From: Pigmentiphaga sp.
GTDB taxonomy: Bacteria; Pseudomonadota; Gammaproteobacteria; Burkholderiales; Burkholderiaceae_B
Length of the DNA: 64,000 nt
Assembly: GCA_023228945.1 (NCBI GenBank)
Contig: JALOAI010000001.1
Location: 186,001 to 250,000 of the forward strand
Direction of reading: 5' to 3'
Positions within the stretch are counted from its first letter, which is position 1; each line of letters starts with the position of its first letter. The position numbers and the translations under genes were made by a program. Shown here piece by piece: positions 34,657-44,233 of this stretch. The notes under the pieces were generated by a model that was not told the origin of the DNA, did no database searches, and saw nothing but the letters and a program-made list of their open reading frames with translations.

Positions 34657-35457
34657 TTAACGATCGACATGGCGCCGGCGCTCGCGGGCCTTGGCCAGGG
34701 CCGCGGCGATGGCGGCACGTTTGGCGTCGGCGGCGCCACCGAGGGGCGCCGCCGGGTAGGCTATGGGCTTGACGGCACCTGGGTCGCCACTCGCAGCGGC
34801 GGACCCGACCGGCGGCTTCGCGACCGTGGCGGAGGCATCGGCCACGGCTTCGGCGCCGGGACGGCGGCTGTGGGCCACGTCGTGCAGCCAGGCCAGGCGC
34901 GCGCGCCGTTGATCGAAGCGTTCGCGCGCCGCGTCGGCCCGTGCCGCATTCCACCAGGTTTCGGGCTTCAGCGGACGCATCACGATGCAGTCGACGGGGC
35001 AGGGCGCGACACAGAGTGCACAGCCGGTGCAATCGGCTTCGAGTACGGTATGCATCCTGAGATTGGCGCCCACGATGGCATCCACCGGACAAGCCTGGAT
35101 ACAGAGCGTACAGCCAATGCAATGCGCCTCATCGATCACGGCGACTTCGAGGGGACCATAGCGGCCCCGGGTGTGGTCCAGGGGCAGTTCGGTCGTACCA
35201 AGCAGGCGGGCCAGCTGGCGCACGCCATCGGGGCCTCCCGGCGGGCAGCGGTTGATCGGGGCTTCGCCGCTTGCCATGGCTTCGGCGTACGGGCGACAGC
35301 CCGAATAACCGCATTGCGTACACTGGGTTTGCGGCAGCAGGGCGTCGAGGCGGTCGGCCAGACTCGCGCCCGGCGCGACGAATGGACGGCCCTCCGGTCG
35401 CTTCGCGACTTCCTCCCCGAGGGAGGATTCGCGCTTGGGGCGGCCCGGCGCGCTCAT
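34657..35457 (-). CDS. rsxB: RnfB/RsxB-type ferredoxin, orphan
   Basis: 266 aa. A 4Fe-4S domain (Cys46, 49, 54, 71) is followed by two bacterial ferredoxin clusters, CIGCTLCIQACP (113-124) and CTGCALCVAPCP (143-154), then an Ala/Arg-rich tail. The N-terminal membrane helix of true RnfB is missing and no other rnf genes are nearby. In betaproteobacteria this soluble form commonly precedes nth, suggesting electron supply to Fe-S enzymes. Residues 7-24 are odd and derive from a palindromic DNA stretch. ATGA overlap with phaZ. Confidence 0.88.
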   Translation of the reverse strand: MSAPGRPKRESSLGEEVAKRPEGRPFVAPGASLADRLDALLPQTQCTQCGYSGCRPYAEAMASGEAPINRCPPGGPDGVRQLARLLGTTELPLDHTRGRYGPLEVAVIDEAHCIGCTLCIQACPVDAIVGANLRMHTVLEADCTGCALCVAPCPVDCIVMRPLKPETWWNAARADAARERFDQRRARLAWLHDVAHSRRPGAEAVADASATVAKPPVGSAAASGDPGAVKPIAYPAAPLGGAADAKRAAIAAALAKARERRRHVDR

Positions 35458-36719
35458 GCCGCGCGGGTGGCCGCCGGTACGGAGCGATCGCTATCGTATT
35501 CGCGGATGAAGGCGGTGATTTGCGGGCTGATGGTTTCGCGCCAGCGGCGACCGGAGAAGATGCCGTAGTGCCCGCACTTCTCGGCGATGAAGTGGCGGCG
35601 GTCCGCCTCGGGGATGTTGTGGCACAGGCGCTGGGCGGCTTCGGTTTGGCCAAGGCCGGAGATATCGTCGAGTTCGCCCTCGATGGTGAACAGGGCGACG
35701 TCGCGGATCTGGCTGGGATCGACTTTTTCGCCGCGGACTTCCCAGGTGCCCAGAGGCAGGCGGTATTCCTGGAAGACGATGCGGATGGTGTCGAGGTAGA
35801 ACTCGGCGGGCATATCGAGCACCGCGTTGTACTCATCGTAAAAGCGGCGATGCGCCTCGGCGTCGTTTTGGTCGCCCTGCACCAGGTGCTGGTAGAAATC
35901 GTGGTGCGATTGCAGGTGGCGGTCGGGATTCATCGAGACGAAGCCCGCGTGCTGCAGGAAGCCCGGGTAGACCAGGCGGCCCGCGCCCGGATAGCGCGGC
36001 GGCACGCGGTGAATGAGGTTGTTTTCGAACCAGCTGAAGGGTTTGGTCACGGCCAGGCTATTGACCTGCGTGGGCGAGCAGCGGGGGTCGATGGGGCCGC
36101 CCATCATGATCATCGAGCGTGGGCGACAGGGGTCGTTGTGCGCCGCCATGAGCGACACCGCCGCCAGCACGGGCACGGTGGGCTGGCAGACGGCCATCAC
36201 GTGGACGCCCGAGCCGAGATGCTGCAGACAGCGGCGGACATAGTCGACGTAATCGTCGAGGCTGAACGGGCCGTGGCTCAGCGACACCATCCGGGCATCG
36301 ACCCAATCGGTGATGTAGATATCGTGCGATGGCAGCAAAGCGCGGACGGTATCGCGCAGCAGGGTAGCGTGGTGGCCGGACATCGGCGCCACGATCAGCA
36401 GGCGCGGATCGGCGGCGCGTTCGGCCGGCAGCTCGCGACGAAAATGAATCAGCTTGCAGAACGGCAGGTCGAGCGCCGTTTCGGGGGTCACGGCCACGGT
36501 TTGGCCGTCGACCTGGGTTTCGGTCAGGCCCCAATCGGGTTTTTCGTAGGTTTTTCCCAGCCGGTAGAACAGCTCGTAGTTGGCCGCGATGCGCCTGGAG
36601 AGAGGCGTATAGGCCAAGGGACTATAGGGATTGGAGAATACCTGCACGCCTACGTTGGCAAAGGCCGCCATGGGCGAGAGCCAGGAGCGTTGCAGGTCTT
36701 GGAGTAGATACAGCATCAA
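35454..36719 (-). CDS. phaZ: Intracellular polyhydroxyalkanoate depolymerase
   Basis: 421 aa. Matches the intracellular PHB depolymerase family (PhaZ1 type): the nucleophile is Cys178 in VMAVCQPTVP instead of the Ser of extracellular enzymes. No signal peptide, consistent with action on native granules. Other family blocks: APMSGHHATLLRDTV, YITDWVDAR and GELDDISGLGQT. An equivalent ATG follows immediately (MM). A 169-bp gap upstream probably holds its promoter. Confidence 0.92.
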   Translation of the reverse strand: MMLYLLQDLQRSWLSPMAAFANVGVQVFSNPYSPLAYTPLSRRIAANYELFYRLGKTYEKPDWGLTETQVDGQTVAVTPETALDLPFCKLIHFRRELPAERAADPRLLIVAPMSGHHATLLRDTVRALLPSHDIYITDWVDARMVSLSHGPFSLDDYVDYVRRCLQHLGSGVHVMAVCQPTVPVLAAVSLMAAHNDPCRPRSMIMMGGPIDPRCSPTQVNSLAVTKPFSWFENNLIHRVPPRYPGAGRLVYPGFLQHAGFVSMNPDRHLQSHHDFYQHLVQGDQNDAEAHRRFYDEYNAVLDMPAEFYLDTIRIVFQEYRLPLGTWEVRGEKVDPSQIRDVALFTIEGELDDISGLGQTEAAQRLCHNIPEADRRHFIAEKCGHYGIFSGRRWRETISPQITAFIREYDSDRSVPAATRAA

Positions 36720-36888
36720 AGCCCCCTTGTCCGGGCGTCGAAAGAATAACGACGCACCGCGCGCTGGTGCTGCGCCGCGGTCGCGTCGAAGATGGTGCCG
36801 ATCGGCATGCGGTTAGTGTACTTAGTTTCGTTACCCTCATGAATAAGATGGGGCGACACCAAGCAAAAACAATGCCGATTGTGGCGAT

Positions 36889-37692
36889 TTACCAATAGTT
36901 TTCGACGGCCAGGTTGCCCGGCTGGCCGCGGCGGGGCGCACGGAAACCACGCTCCTGGAGACGCTTGCGCAAGTCGGACACCATTTCGGGATTACCGCAA
37001 AGCATGACGCAGTTGTCGGCCGGTTCGAGCGCCAGACCGACGTGCTGTTCGAGGCCGCCGTCGTCGAGCAGGGTCGTGAGCCGGCGATCGAGCATGCCGG
37101 GAACGGCTTCGCGCGTGACGACTGGTACGTAAGTCAGCTTGCCGGGGCGCTCGCGGCAGAACTCGCCGAACACCGGATGCGTTGCCAGGCCGGCGATGGT
37201 ATCGACGTAGGCCAGTTCGGCGGCGCTGCGCACGCTGTGCACCAACACCAGCCGATCATATTCTTCCCAGACGTGGAGATCGCCCAGGATGGATAGAAAG
37301 GGCGCCAGGCCGGTGCCGGACGACAGCATCCAGAGATGGCGCCGCTGCGTCACGCCGTGGGCGAAGCGATCGGTGGTGAGAAAGCCGTGCGCGGTTTTGT
37401 CGACGAAGACGGGATCGCCGACACGCAGCCGCTCCAGAGTGGAGGTGAACAGCCCCCCCTCGACGACGATGGAAAAGAATTCCAGATGCTCGTCGTACGG
37501 AGACGACACCATGGAGTAGGCCCGCCAGACGATGTCGGGGCTGTCGGGCGAGCGCACGCCCAAACGGGCGAACTGGCCGGCCACGAAGCGATAGCCGGCG
37601 TCGCGGGTACAACGAAACGAAAACAGCTTGCCCGGAACCCAGGTATGGATCGAGGTAATGCGTTCGGTGGTGTATTTGTCGTTGGCACTCAT
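36889..37692 (-). CDS. fpr: Ferredoxin-NADP+ reductase
   Basis: 267 aa, bacterial subclass FPR. FAD site RAYSMVSSPYDE (57-68), NADP site SSGTGLAPFLSILGD, and C-terminal AVENYW are family hallmarks. The ATG at 37692 gives the correct length; a longer frame to 37923 overlaps fdxA. It lies 34 bp downstream of fdxA, its likely electron partner. Confidence 0.94.
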   Translation of the reverse strand: MSANDKYTTERITSIHTWVPGKLFSFRCTRDAGYRFVAGQFARLGVRSPDSPDIVWRAYSMVSSPYDEHLEFFSIVVEGGLFTSTLERLRVGDPVFVDKTAHGFLTTDRFAHGVTQRRHLWMLSSGTGLAPFLSILGDLHVWEEYDRLVLVHSVRSAAELAYVDTIAGLATHPVFGEFCRERPGKLTYVPVVTREAVPGMLDRRLTTLLDDGGLEQHVGLALEPADNCVMLCGNPEMVSDLRKRLQERGFRAPRRGQPGNLAVENYW

Positions 37693-37726
37693 GCGGGGTG
37701 GGCCGGACTTGTGCTCCAGCGTTCGG

Positions 37727-38050
37727 TCAGCGCTCGAGATGCTGGAGCTTGTCCGGCACGTTGTTCCAGTCGTCGGCGTCGGGCAGGGGTTCCTTGGTTC
37801 GCGTAATGGCGGGCCAGGCTGGCGCCAGCTCGGCGTTGATGGCAATGAATTTGAGTTGATCGGCCGGCAGGTCTTCTTCGGGGAAGATGGCGTTGGCGGG
37901 GCATTCTGGAATACAGACGGCACAATCGATGCATTCGTCGGGGTCGATCACCAAGAAATTGGGACCCTCGCGAAAACAGTCGACGGGACAGACATCGACG
38001 CAGTCGGTGAACTTGCATTTGATGCAGTTTTCGGTGACGACGTGGGTCAT
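37727..38050 (-). CDS. fdxA: 7Fe-8S ferredoxin FdxA
   Basis: 107 aa. Cys9, 17 and 50 fit the 3Fe-4S cluster and Cys21, 40, 43 and 46 the 4Fe-4S cluster; an extra Cys12 and Cys25 are as in the Azotobacter FdI family. Acidic C-terminal tail. It precedes fpr on the same strand, so the two probably form a reductase-ferredoxin pair. Divergent from panB across 188 bp. Confidence 0.95.
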   Translation of the reverse strand: MTHVVTENCIKCKFTDCVDVCPVDCFREGPNFLVIDPDECIDCAVCIPECPANAIFPEEDLPADQLKFIAINAELAPAWPAITRTKEPLPDADDWNNVPDKLQHLER

Positions 38051-38238
38051 GGCGGCAACTCCGGCAAAAACGCGCGGGCAGGGTGGCCCGCAAAAGGCGC
38101 TATTCTACCCGCGTGCTTCATAACATCAGGGCATATCCCCAATAAGGCAAGGGTTGCTGCCGGTTGCCGGCCCGATCGCGCGAGTTGGCACAGTCGCTTG
38201 TGCTATGGTTGACGGCTGGTTTTCGGGTTTTTCACATC

Positions 38239-39123
38239 ATGCGTCACACGCTTACCTCTTTACGCAAACGGCTTGCCACCGGCAAAAAGCTGTCGATGCT
38301 CACCTGCTACGACGCGAGTTTCGCCCACGCCATGGACGACGCCGGTGTCGATTGCCTGCTGGTGGGCGATTCGCTGGGCATGGTGGTGCAGGGCCACGAC
38401 TCCACCTTGCCGGTTACCGTTGCCGACATCGCCTATCACGTGGCTTGTCTGGCTCGGGGCTCGCGTCATCCCTGGCTGATCGCCGACATGCCGTTCGGCA
38501 GCTATCACGAGAATCCCGAGCAGGCCTTGCGCAATGCGGTGGTCCTGATGCAGGCCGGGGCCCAGATGGTCAAGCTCGAGGGCGGGGCCGAACTGGCCGA
38601 TACCGTGCGCCGCCTGGTGCGTGCCGGCATCCCTGTGTGCGCCCATGTCGGCCTGCTGCCGCAGCAGGTGCATGCCACCGGAGGATTCCGGGTGCAGGGG
38701 CGCGAGCGCGGCGACGCCGACCGTATCGTGGCCGATGCCCAGGCGCTTGAAGCCGCTGGCGCGGCCATGGTAGTGATCGAAGGCGTTCCCGAACCGCTGG
38801 CGCGCCGCATCTGCGAGGCCACCAGCTTCATCACCATCGGCATCGGCGCCAGCCCGGCCTGCGATGGACAGGTGCTGGTGATCCACGACATGCTCGGTCT
38901 CACACCGCGTCCGGCGCGCTTCGTCAAAGACTTCACCGCGGGCCTCACGGCCGACGACGCCGCCGGCGGCGTGATCAGGGCTGCTTTCCGGCGCTATGCC
39001 GCCGACGTGGCCGAAGGCCGCTTTCCGGGCCGCGAACACGTCTACGCCGGATCGCCCGCCACCGACACCGAGTCGCAACCAGCGCTGGCACTCTACGGCG
39101 GCGCCGCCAAAACCCCGTCCTGA
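38239..39123 (+). CDS. panB: 3-methyl-2-oxobutanoate hydroxymethyltransferase
   Basis: 294 aa; first committed step of pantothenate synthesis (ketopantoate from ketoisovalerate and methylene-THF). Shows KLSMLTCYDASFA, metal-site VGDSLGM, ADMPFGSY, HVGLLPQ and IGIGASPACDGQVLV, all PanB signatures. Slightly longer than E. coli (264 aa) through a C-terminal tail. The ATG at 38239 matches the usual N-terminus; no panC follows. Confidence 0.95.
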   Translation: MRHTLTSLRKRLATGKKLSMLTCYDASFAHAMDDAGVDCLLVGDSLGMVVQGHDSTLPVTVADIAYHVACLARGSRHPWLIADMPFGSYHENPEQALRNAVVLMQAGAQMVKLEGGAELADTVRRLVRAGIPVCAHVGLLPQQVHATGGFRVQGRERGDADRIVADAQALEAAGAAMVVIEGVPEPLARRICEATSFITIGIGASPACDGQVLVIHDMLGLTPRPARFVKDFTAGLTADDAAGGVIRAAFRRYAADVAEGRFPGREHVYAGSPATDTESQPALALYGGAAKTPS

Positions 39124-39171
39124 TACTCCTACCTCCGGCCAGGGGCTCCTGGTTGGCGCAGTTGGCCGTCC

Positions 39172-40344
39172 ATGATCATCGAATCGCTGCTCGACACCGA
39201 TCTCTCCAAGTTCAGCACCATGCAGGTGGTGCTGCACCATTTCCCGGCCGCCCAGGTGGAGTACCGCTACCAGTGCCAGACGCCCGGCATCGATCTGCGG
39301 CCATGTCTGCCCGACATCCGCGAGGCGGTGACCCAGCTCTGCCGCCTGCGCTTCACCCCCGAAGAACTGGCCTATCTCGGTTCGCTGCGTTTTATCAAAA
39401 GCGATTTCGTCGATTTTCTCGGCTTGTTCCATCTACCGGAGCAGTGCATCGCCATCGATGCCTCGAGCGAACGTCCCGGCGAACTCGACATCACCATCCG
39501 GGGCTCCTGGCTGCACACCATCCTGTTCGAGATTCCCGTCCTCTCGATCATCAACGAGGTGTATAACCGCCGCGAATCGCCGCGGCCGCCATTGGCGGAA
39601 GGGCGTCGGCGCCTGCGCGCCAAGATCGATCTGATTCGCCAGGAGCCCACCCGCGATGAGTTCCGCGTGGCCGACTACGGCACGCGGCGCCGTTTTTCGC
39701 GCGTCTGGCACGACGAGGTGCTGCGTACGCTGGCCGAGGAGCTCGGCCCCACGGTGGCCGGCACCGGCAACGTCGCCCTGGCCCGCCGCTACGGTCTCAA
39801 ACCGCTGGGCACGATGGAGCATGAGTACCTCCAGGCTTGCCAGGCGCTGGGGCCGCGCTTGCGCGAATCCCAGGTCTATGCCCTCGAAACCTGGGCGCGA
39901 GAGTACCGAGGCGACCTCGGCATTGCCTTGTCCGACGTTTACGGCATGGAGGCGTTCTTTCGCGACTTCGATATGTTTTTCTGCAAGCTGTTCGATGGCG
40001 CGCGCCACGATTCCGGCGATCCTTTCGTCTGGGCCGAACGGCTGCTGCGGCATTACGAATTCAATCGGGTCGATCCACGCAGCAAGACGCTGGTGTTTTC
40101 CGACAACATCACCATCCCGCTCGCGCTCGAGCTGGCGCGGCGGTTCCACAGCCAGTGCCGGCTGTCGTTCGGCATCGGGGCCAAGCTCACCAACGATCTG
40201 GGGCCGGATCCCTTGCGCCTGACGATGAAGATGGTGCGCTGCAATGGCCAGCCGGTGGCCAAGGTCTCGGATATCCCCGACAACGCGCTGTGCGACGATC
40301 CCGCCTACCTGGCCTATCTACGACAGGTATTCGACGCCGCCTGA
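39172..40344 (+). CDS. pncB: Nicotinate phosphoribosyltransferase
   Basis: 390 aa; salvages nicotinate to NaMN with PRPP and ATP. Begins ESLLDTDLSKFSTMQVVLHHFP (family pattern LxTDxYKxTM) and has the DSGDPFVW block, FSDNIT and GIGAKLTNDLG near the C-terminus, as in proteobacterial PncB. Alone on the plus strand between panB and the ABC-F gene. Confidence 0.95.
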   Translation: MIIESLLDTDLSKFSTMQVVLHHFPAAQVEYRYQCQTPGIDLRPCLPDIREAVTQLCRLRFTPEELAYLGSLRFIKSDFVDFLGLFHLPEQCIAIDASSERPGELDITIRGSWLHTILFEIPVLSIINEVYNRRESPRPPLAEGRRRLRAKIDLIRQEPTRDEFRVADYGTRRRFSRVWHDEVLRTLAEELGPTVAGTGNVALARRYGLKPLGTMEHEYLQACQALGPRLRESQVYALETWAREYRGDLGIALSDVYGMEAFFRDFDMFFCKLFDGARHDSGDPFVWAERLLRHYEFNRVDPRSKTLVFSDNITIPLALELARRFHSQCRLSFGIGAKLTNDLGPDPLRLTMKMVRCNGQPVAKVSDIPDNALCDDPAYLAYLRQVFDAA

Positions 40345-40423
40345 ACGCCAGGAGCGGAACACCGCGCACGGATAGCCCCGACCCGCTACAATACAGGGTT
40401 TACCCGAAAAACAGGGCACTGCC

Positions 40424-42025
40424 GTGATCTCCACCAATAACCTCACCATCCAGTTCGGCCCCAAACCGCTCTTCGAGAACATCTCGGTGAAGTTCGGCGA
40501 AGGCAACCGCTACGGCCTGATCGGCGCCAACGGTAGCGGCAAGTCCACGTTGATGAGGATCATCGGCGGCGATCTCGAATCGTCGTCCGGCAACGTGGCC
40601 CTCGAGCCCAATACCCGGCTGGGCAAGCTGCGCCAGGATCAGTTCGCCTACGAAGACGTGCGGGTGCTCGACGTGGTGATGATGGGCCACGCCGAAATGT
40701 GGGAGGCCATGACCGAGCGCGACGCGATCTACGCCAATCCCGAGGCCACCGAAGACGACTACATGCGAGCGGCCGAACTCGAGGCCAAGTTCGCCGAGTA
40801 CGACGGCTATACCGCCGAGGCGCGGGCCGGCGAGCTGTTGCTGGGCCTGGAGTTTCCGGTGGAGCAGCACACGGTGCCGATGCGCGAGATCGCGCCGGGC
40901 TGGAAGCTGCGCGTGCTGCTGGCCCAGGCGCTGTTCTCCAATCCCGACGTCCTGCTGCTCGACGAACCCACCAACAACCTCGACATCAACACCATCCGCT
41001 GGCTCGAGAACGTCCTCAACCAGTACCGGTCGACGATGATCATCATCAGCCACGACCGCCACTTCCTCAACCAGGTCTGCACCCACATGGCCGACCTGGA
41101 CTACGGCACGCTGAACGTCTATCCGGGCAACTACGACGAATACATGCTGGCCGCCTCGCAGGCCCGCCAGCGCCAGTTGTCGGCCAACGCCAAGGCCAAG
41201 GATCGCATCCAGGAACTGATGGAGTTCGCCCGGCGCTTCTCGGCCAACAAATCCAAGGCCCGCCAGGCCACCTCGCGCATCAAGCAGGCCGGCAAGCTCA
41301 AGGCCGAGATGGTCGAGGTCAAGCCGTCGTCGCGGCAGAATCCCTACATCCGCTTCGAGCAGGCCAAGGTCATGCACCGGCTGGCGCTCGAGGCCGAGGG
41401 CGTGAGCAAGTCGTACGACGAGCCCGTGATCCGCGGCTTCACCGCGATGTTCGACGCCGGCGAGAAGGTCGCCATCATCGGCGCCAACGGGGTGGGCAAG
41501 ACCACGCTACTGCGCATGCTGGCGGGCGACCTCCAGCCCGACAGCGGCACCCTGAAGTGGTCGGAGAACGCCGACCGCGGCTATATGGCGCAAGATGTCT
41601 CCAGCGAGTTCCAGAAGGGCGACAATCTGTTCGACTGGATGTCGCAATGGGCCAAGCCCGGCGACGACGACCAATCCATCCGCTCGGCGTTGGGCCGGTT
41701 GTTGTTCTCCAGCGACGATCTGCCCAAAAAGCCGGCGGTGCTGTCGGGAGGCGAAAAAAACCGCATGATGTTCGGCCGCCTGATGCTGGGCCGGCACAAT
41801 GTCATGCTGCTCGACGAACCCACCAACCACCTCGACATGGAGTCGATCGAGTCGCTGCAATTCGCCCTCGAAAAATACGCGGGTACGCTCTTCTTCGTCT
41901 CGCACGACCGCGAGTTCGTCTCGGGCCTAGCCAGCCGGATCATCGAAATCCTGCCCGGCGGCGAGATCATCGACTACAAGGGCAGCTACGAAGACTACCT
42001 GGCGTTCCGCGGTATCGAGGAGTAG
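40424..42025 (+). CDS. ABC-F family ATPase (YbiT-like)
   Basis: 533 aa, GTG start. Two nucleotide-binding domains without membrane segments: Walker A GANGSGKST (domain 1) and GANGVGKTT (domain 2), Walker B LLLDEPTNNLD and LLDEPTNHLD, H-loops ISHDRHF and VSHDREF. The second signature is LSGGEKNR; the first is degenerate (APGWKLR), as in E. coli YbiT. Such proteins act on the ribosomal E site. The charged linker between the domains is present. TACAAT lies 32 bp upstream. Confidence 0.93.
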   Translation: MISTNNLTIQFGPKPLFENISVKFGEGNRYGLIGANGSGKSTLMRIIGGDLESSSGNVALEPNTRLGKLRQDQFAYEDVRVLDVVMMGHAEMWEAMTERDAIYANPEATEDDYMRAAELEAKFAEYDGYTAEARAGELLLGLEFPVEQHTVPMREIAPGWKLRVLLAQALFSNPDVLLLDEPTNNLDINTIRWLENVLNQYRSTMIIISHDRHFLNQVCTHMADLDYGTLNVYPGNYDEYMLAASQARQRQLSANAKAKDRIQELMEFARRFSANKSKARQATSRIKQAGKLKAEMVEVKPSSRQNPYIRFEQAKVMHRLALEAEGVSKSYDEPVIRGFTAMFDAGEKVAIIGANGVGKTTLLRMLAGDLQPDSGTLKWSENADRGYMAQDVSSEFQKGDNLFDWMSQWAKPGDDDQSIRSALGRLLFSSDDLPKKPAVLSGGEKNRMMFGRLMLGRHNVMLLDEPTNHLDMESIESLQFALEKYAGTLFFVSHDREFVSGLASRIIEILPGGEIIDYKGSYEDYLAFRGIEE

Positions 42026-42030
42026 AACCC

Positions 42031-43338
42031 ATGAGCGAACCATCCGCGCCACGTGGCCTGGCTCAGTGGCTGGCCTATCTCGAGGCCCTGCATGCACGGC
42101 CGATCGAACTGGGGCTGGATCGCATTCGCGCCGTGGCCGACCGGCTGCGGCTGCGATTGCCCGGCGTCGTGATCACGGTGGCCGGCACCAATGGCAAGGG
42201 TTCCACCTGCGCCATGCTCGAAAGCATCCTGCTCGCCGCCGGCTACCGGGTGGGGCTGTATACCTCGCCGCATCTGGTCGACTTCAACGAGCGCGCGCGA
42301 GTCAATGGCGCCATCGCCACCGACGAGCAGCTCGTACCGCACTTCGAGGCGGTGGAAGGCGCCCGCGACGGCGTCAGCCTCACTTATTTTGAATTCTCCA
42401 CCCTCGCCATCGTCTCGTGGTTCGCCAGCCAGCCGCTGGATGCCGTCATTCTCGAGGTGGGCCTGGGAGGGCGGCTCGACGCCGTCAATCTGTTCGACGC
42501 CGATTGCGCCATCGTCACCAGTGTCGATATCGATCATGCCGAATGGCTGGGCGATACCCGCGAGCAGATCGGACTGGAAAAAGCCCACGTCTACCGTCCG
42601 GGGCGCCCCGCGATCTGCGCCGACCCGGCGCCGCCGGCCTCGCTGGTGGAATACGCCGAAGGCATCGGCGCCGATCTCTGGCGATTCGGGCGCGACTTCA
42701 ACTATTCCGGCGATCGGCAGCAGTGGAGCTATGGCGGCCGCAGACGCCGCCGCAGCGCCTTGGCGTATCCGGCGCTGCGCGGCGCCAATCAACTGCTCAA
42801 TGCCTCTGGCGCGCTGGCCGCCCTCGAAGCCCTCGAAGACCGCCTGCCGGTGCCGCAGCAGGCGGTGCGCCAGGGCTTGATCCAGGCGGTGCTGCCCGGC
42901 CGCTTCCAGATCGTGCCCGGCCAGCCAACCTTGATCCTGGACGTCGCCCACAACCCGCAGGCGGTGGCGGTGCTGGCGCAGAATCTCGACAACATGGGAT
43001 TTTTTCCGTATACCTACGCGGTATTCGGGATGCTGGCCGACAAAGACGTGGCCGGGGTTCTGCAGAGTATCAAGGGCCGCATCGATCACTGGTATTGTGC
43101 CGGCCTGCCGGGGCCTCGCGGCCTGTCGGGCGAGCAGTTGGCCGAACGCGTGCGGGCCGCCGGCGCCGCGGCCGAGCCGCCCGACGGTTCGGTGACGGCA
43201 TACGGCAACCCCGTGGAGGCGCTCGCCGCCGTCCGCGAACAGGTGGGCGAGAATGATAGAATTGTCGTCTTTGGCTCCTTCTTGACCGTCTCCGAGGTTC
43301 TGTCGCATGGGGTTCTTTACGCGCCACCCAAAGGATGA
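42031..43338 (+). CDS. folC: Dihydrofolate synthase / folylpolyglutamate synthase
   Basis: 435 aa, Mur ligase-like. ATP loop AGTNGKGST (51-59), YTSPHL, EVGLGGRLDAVN, DIDHAEWLG and DVAHNPQA are FolC signatures. GAGGAG overlaps the previous stop and is well spaced for the ATG at 42031. The end overlaps the SPOR gene by 32 nt. First of the folC-SPOR-cvpA-purF block typical of beta- and gammaproteobacteria. Confidence 0.95.
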   Translation: MSEPSAPRGLAQWLAYLEALHARPIELGLDRIRAVADRLRLRLPGVVITVAGTNGKGSTCAMLESILLAAGYRVGLYTSPHLVDFNERARVNGAIATDEQLVPHFEAVEGARDGVSLTYFEFSTLAIVSWFASQPLDAVILEVGLGGRLDAVNLFDADCAIVTSVDIDHAEWLGDTREQIGLEKAHVYRPGRPAICADPAPPASLVEYAEGIGADLWRFGRDFNYSGDRQQWSYGGRRRRRSALAYPALRGANQLLNASGALAALEALEDRLPVPQQAVRQGLIQAVLPGRFQIVPGQPTLILDVAHNPQAVAVLAQNLDNMGFFPYTYAVFGMLADKDVAGVLQSIKGRIDHWYCAGLPGPRGLSGEQLAERVRAAGAAAEPPDGSVTAYGNPVEALAAVREQVGENDRIVVFGSFLTVSEVLSHGVLYAPPKG

Positions 43339-44233
43339 CGCCGATTCGGCGCGTCGTTCGGCGGAGTCCGCCGGCAATGGCGGCCAAGCGCCGTTACAAC
43401 GCCGGCGCAATCCGGCGGCAGCGCAACGTGATAACGCCGCCAACGAGCTGCGTCGCCGTGCCCGGCGCCGGCTGGTCGGCGCGATCGCCATGGTGCTGGC
43501 GGCGGTCATCGTGCTGCCCATGATCCTCGATTCACCGCCCGATAACGTTCCCGACGATATCGCCATCGAGATCCCCAGCCAGAACGCTCCTTTCGAGCCG
43601 CGCTTCGCCGAAGCGCCGCGGCCGCCCGAGCTTCCCGCCGGGGCGGGCAACGATGCCACCCAGGGCGTCACGCCCCTGCCCGCCGCTCCCGGCGAGCCCG
43701 CCGCCAGCGCCACCGACTCCCGCGTGCCGGCCAGCATCGCCACCATCACCCCGCTGCCCGGCAGCAAGCCCACGCCGCCCGAGCCCGAGACCACGCGCAA
43801 GCCAGAGCCTCCCGCCCGTACCGAAGCTCCAGCACCGCCAGCGGCCGCACCGGCCAGGCCGCCCGCCAGCGCTGGCGCGCCGGCCCGCGATAGCCGTGAG
43901 GCCGAAGCCGCGCGCGCGCTGGCGCTCCTGCAGGGCCGCAACCCCACCAGCCAAGCGTCTTCCAGCGCGGCGCCCGCCGCGCCCGCGGCCGGCGGCGGTT
44001 CGCGCTACGCCGTCCAGGTCGCGGCCGTCCGCTCGCGCTCGGGCGCCGACGATCTCCTTGGCCGGCTCAAGTCCGCGGGCCTGAGCGCCTATATCGAAAC
44101 CGTCAAAACGCCCGACGGCGAAGTCCACCGCGTCCGGCTCGGGCCTTACGCCTCGCGAGCCCAGGCCGAGACCGCACAGAACCGGCTGCAGGGCCTTCCC
44201 GGCGGCTATCAAGGAAACCTGGTGCCCCTGTGA
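43307..44233 (+). CDS. SPOR-domain membrane protein (DedD-like)
   Basis: 308 aa. A short basic cytoplasmic N-terminus precedes one membrane helix (about 56-74), then a long Pro/Ala-rich periplasmic linker and a C-terminal SPOR domain (about 231-305, RYAVQVAAVRSR and VRLGPYASRAQA). SPOR domains bind denuded peptidoglycan at the septum. Position between folC and cvpA is that of E. coli dedD. Overlap with folC is confirmed by the fit of the N-terminus. Confidence 0.9.
   Translation: MGFFTRHPKDDADSARRSAESAGNGGQAPLQRRRNPAAAQRDNAANELRRRARRRLVGAIAMVLAAVIVLPMILDSPPDNVPDDIAIEIPSQNAPFEPRFAEAPRPPELPAGAGNDATQGVTPLPAAPGEPAASATDSRVPASIATITPLPGSKPTPPEPETTRKPEPPARTEAPAPPAAAPARPPASAGAPARDSREAEAARALALLQGRNPTSQASSSAAPAAPAAGGGSRYAVQVAAVRSRSGADDLLGRLKSAGLSAYIETVKTPDGEVHRVRLGPYASRAQAETAQNRLQGLPGGYQGNLVPL

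Noticed and set aside
40699..43338. An 879-codon plus-strand open frame
   Set aside because: Its first half runs out of frame through the ABC-F gene; only the part from 42031 is real (folC).
41995..43947. A 650-codon frame antisense to folC and the SPOR gene
   Set aside because: Shadow of GC-rich codon bias; composition is Arg/Gly/Ala-rich with no motif.
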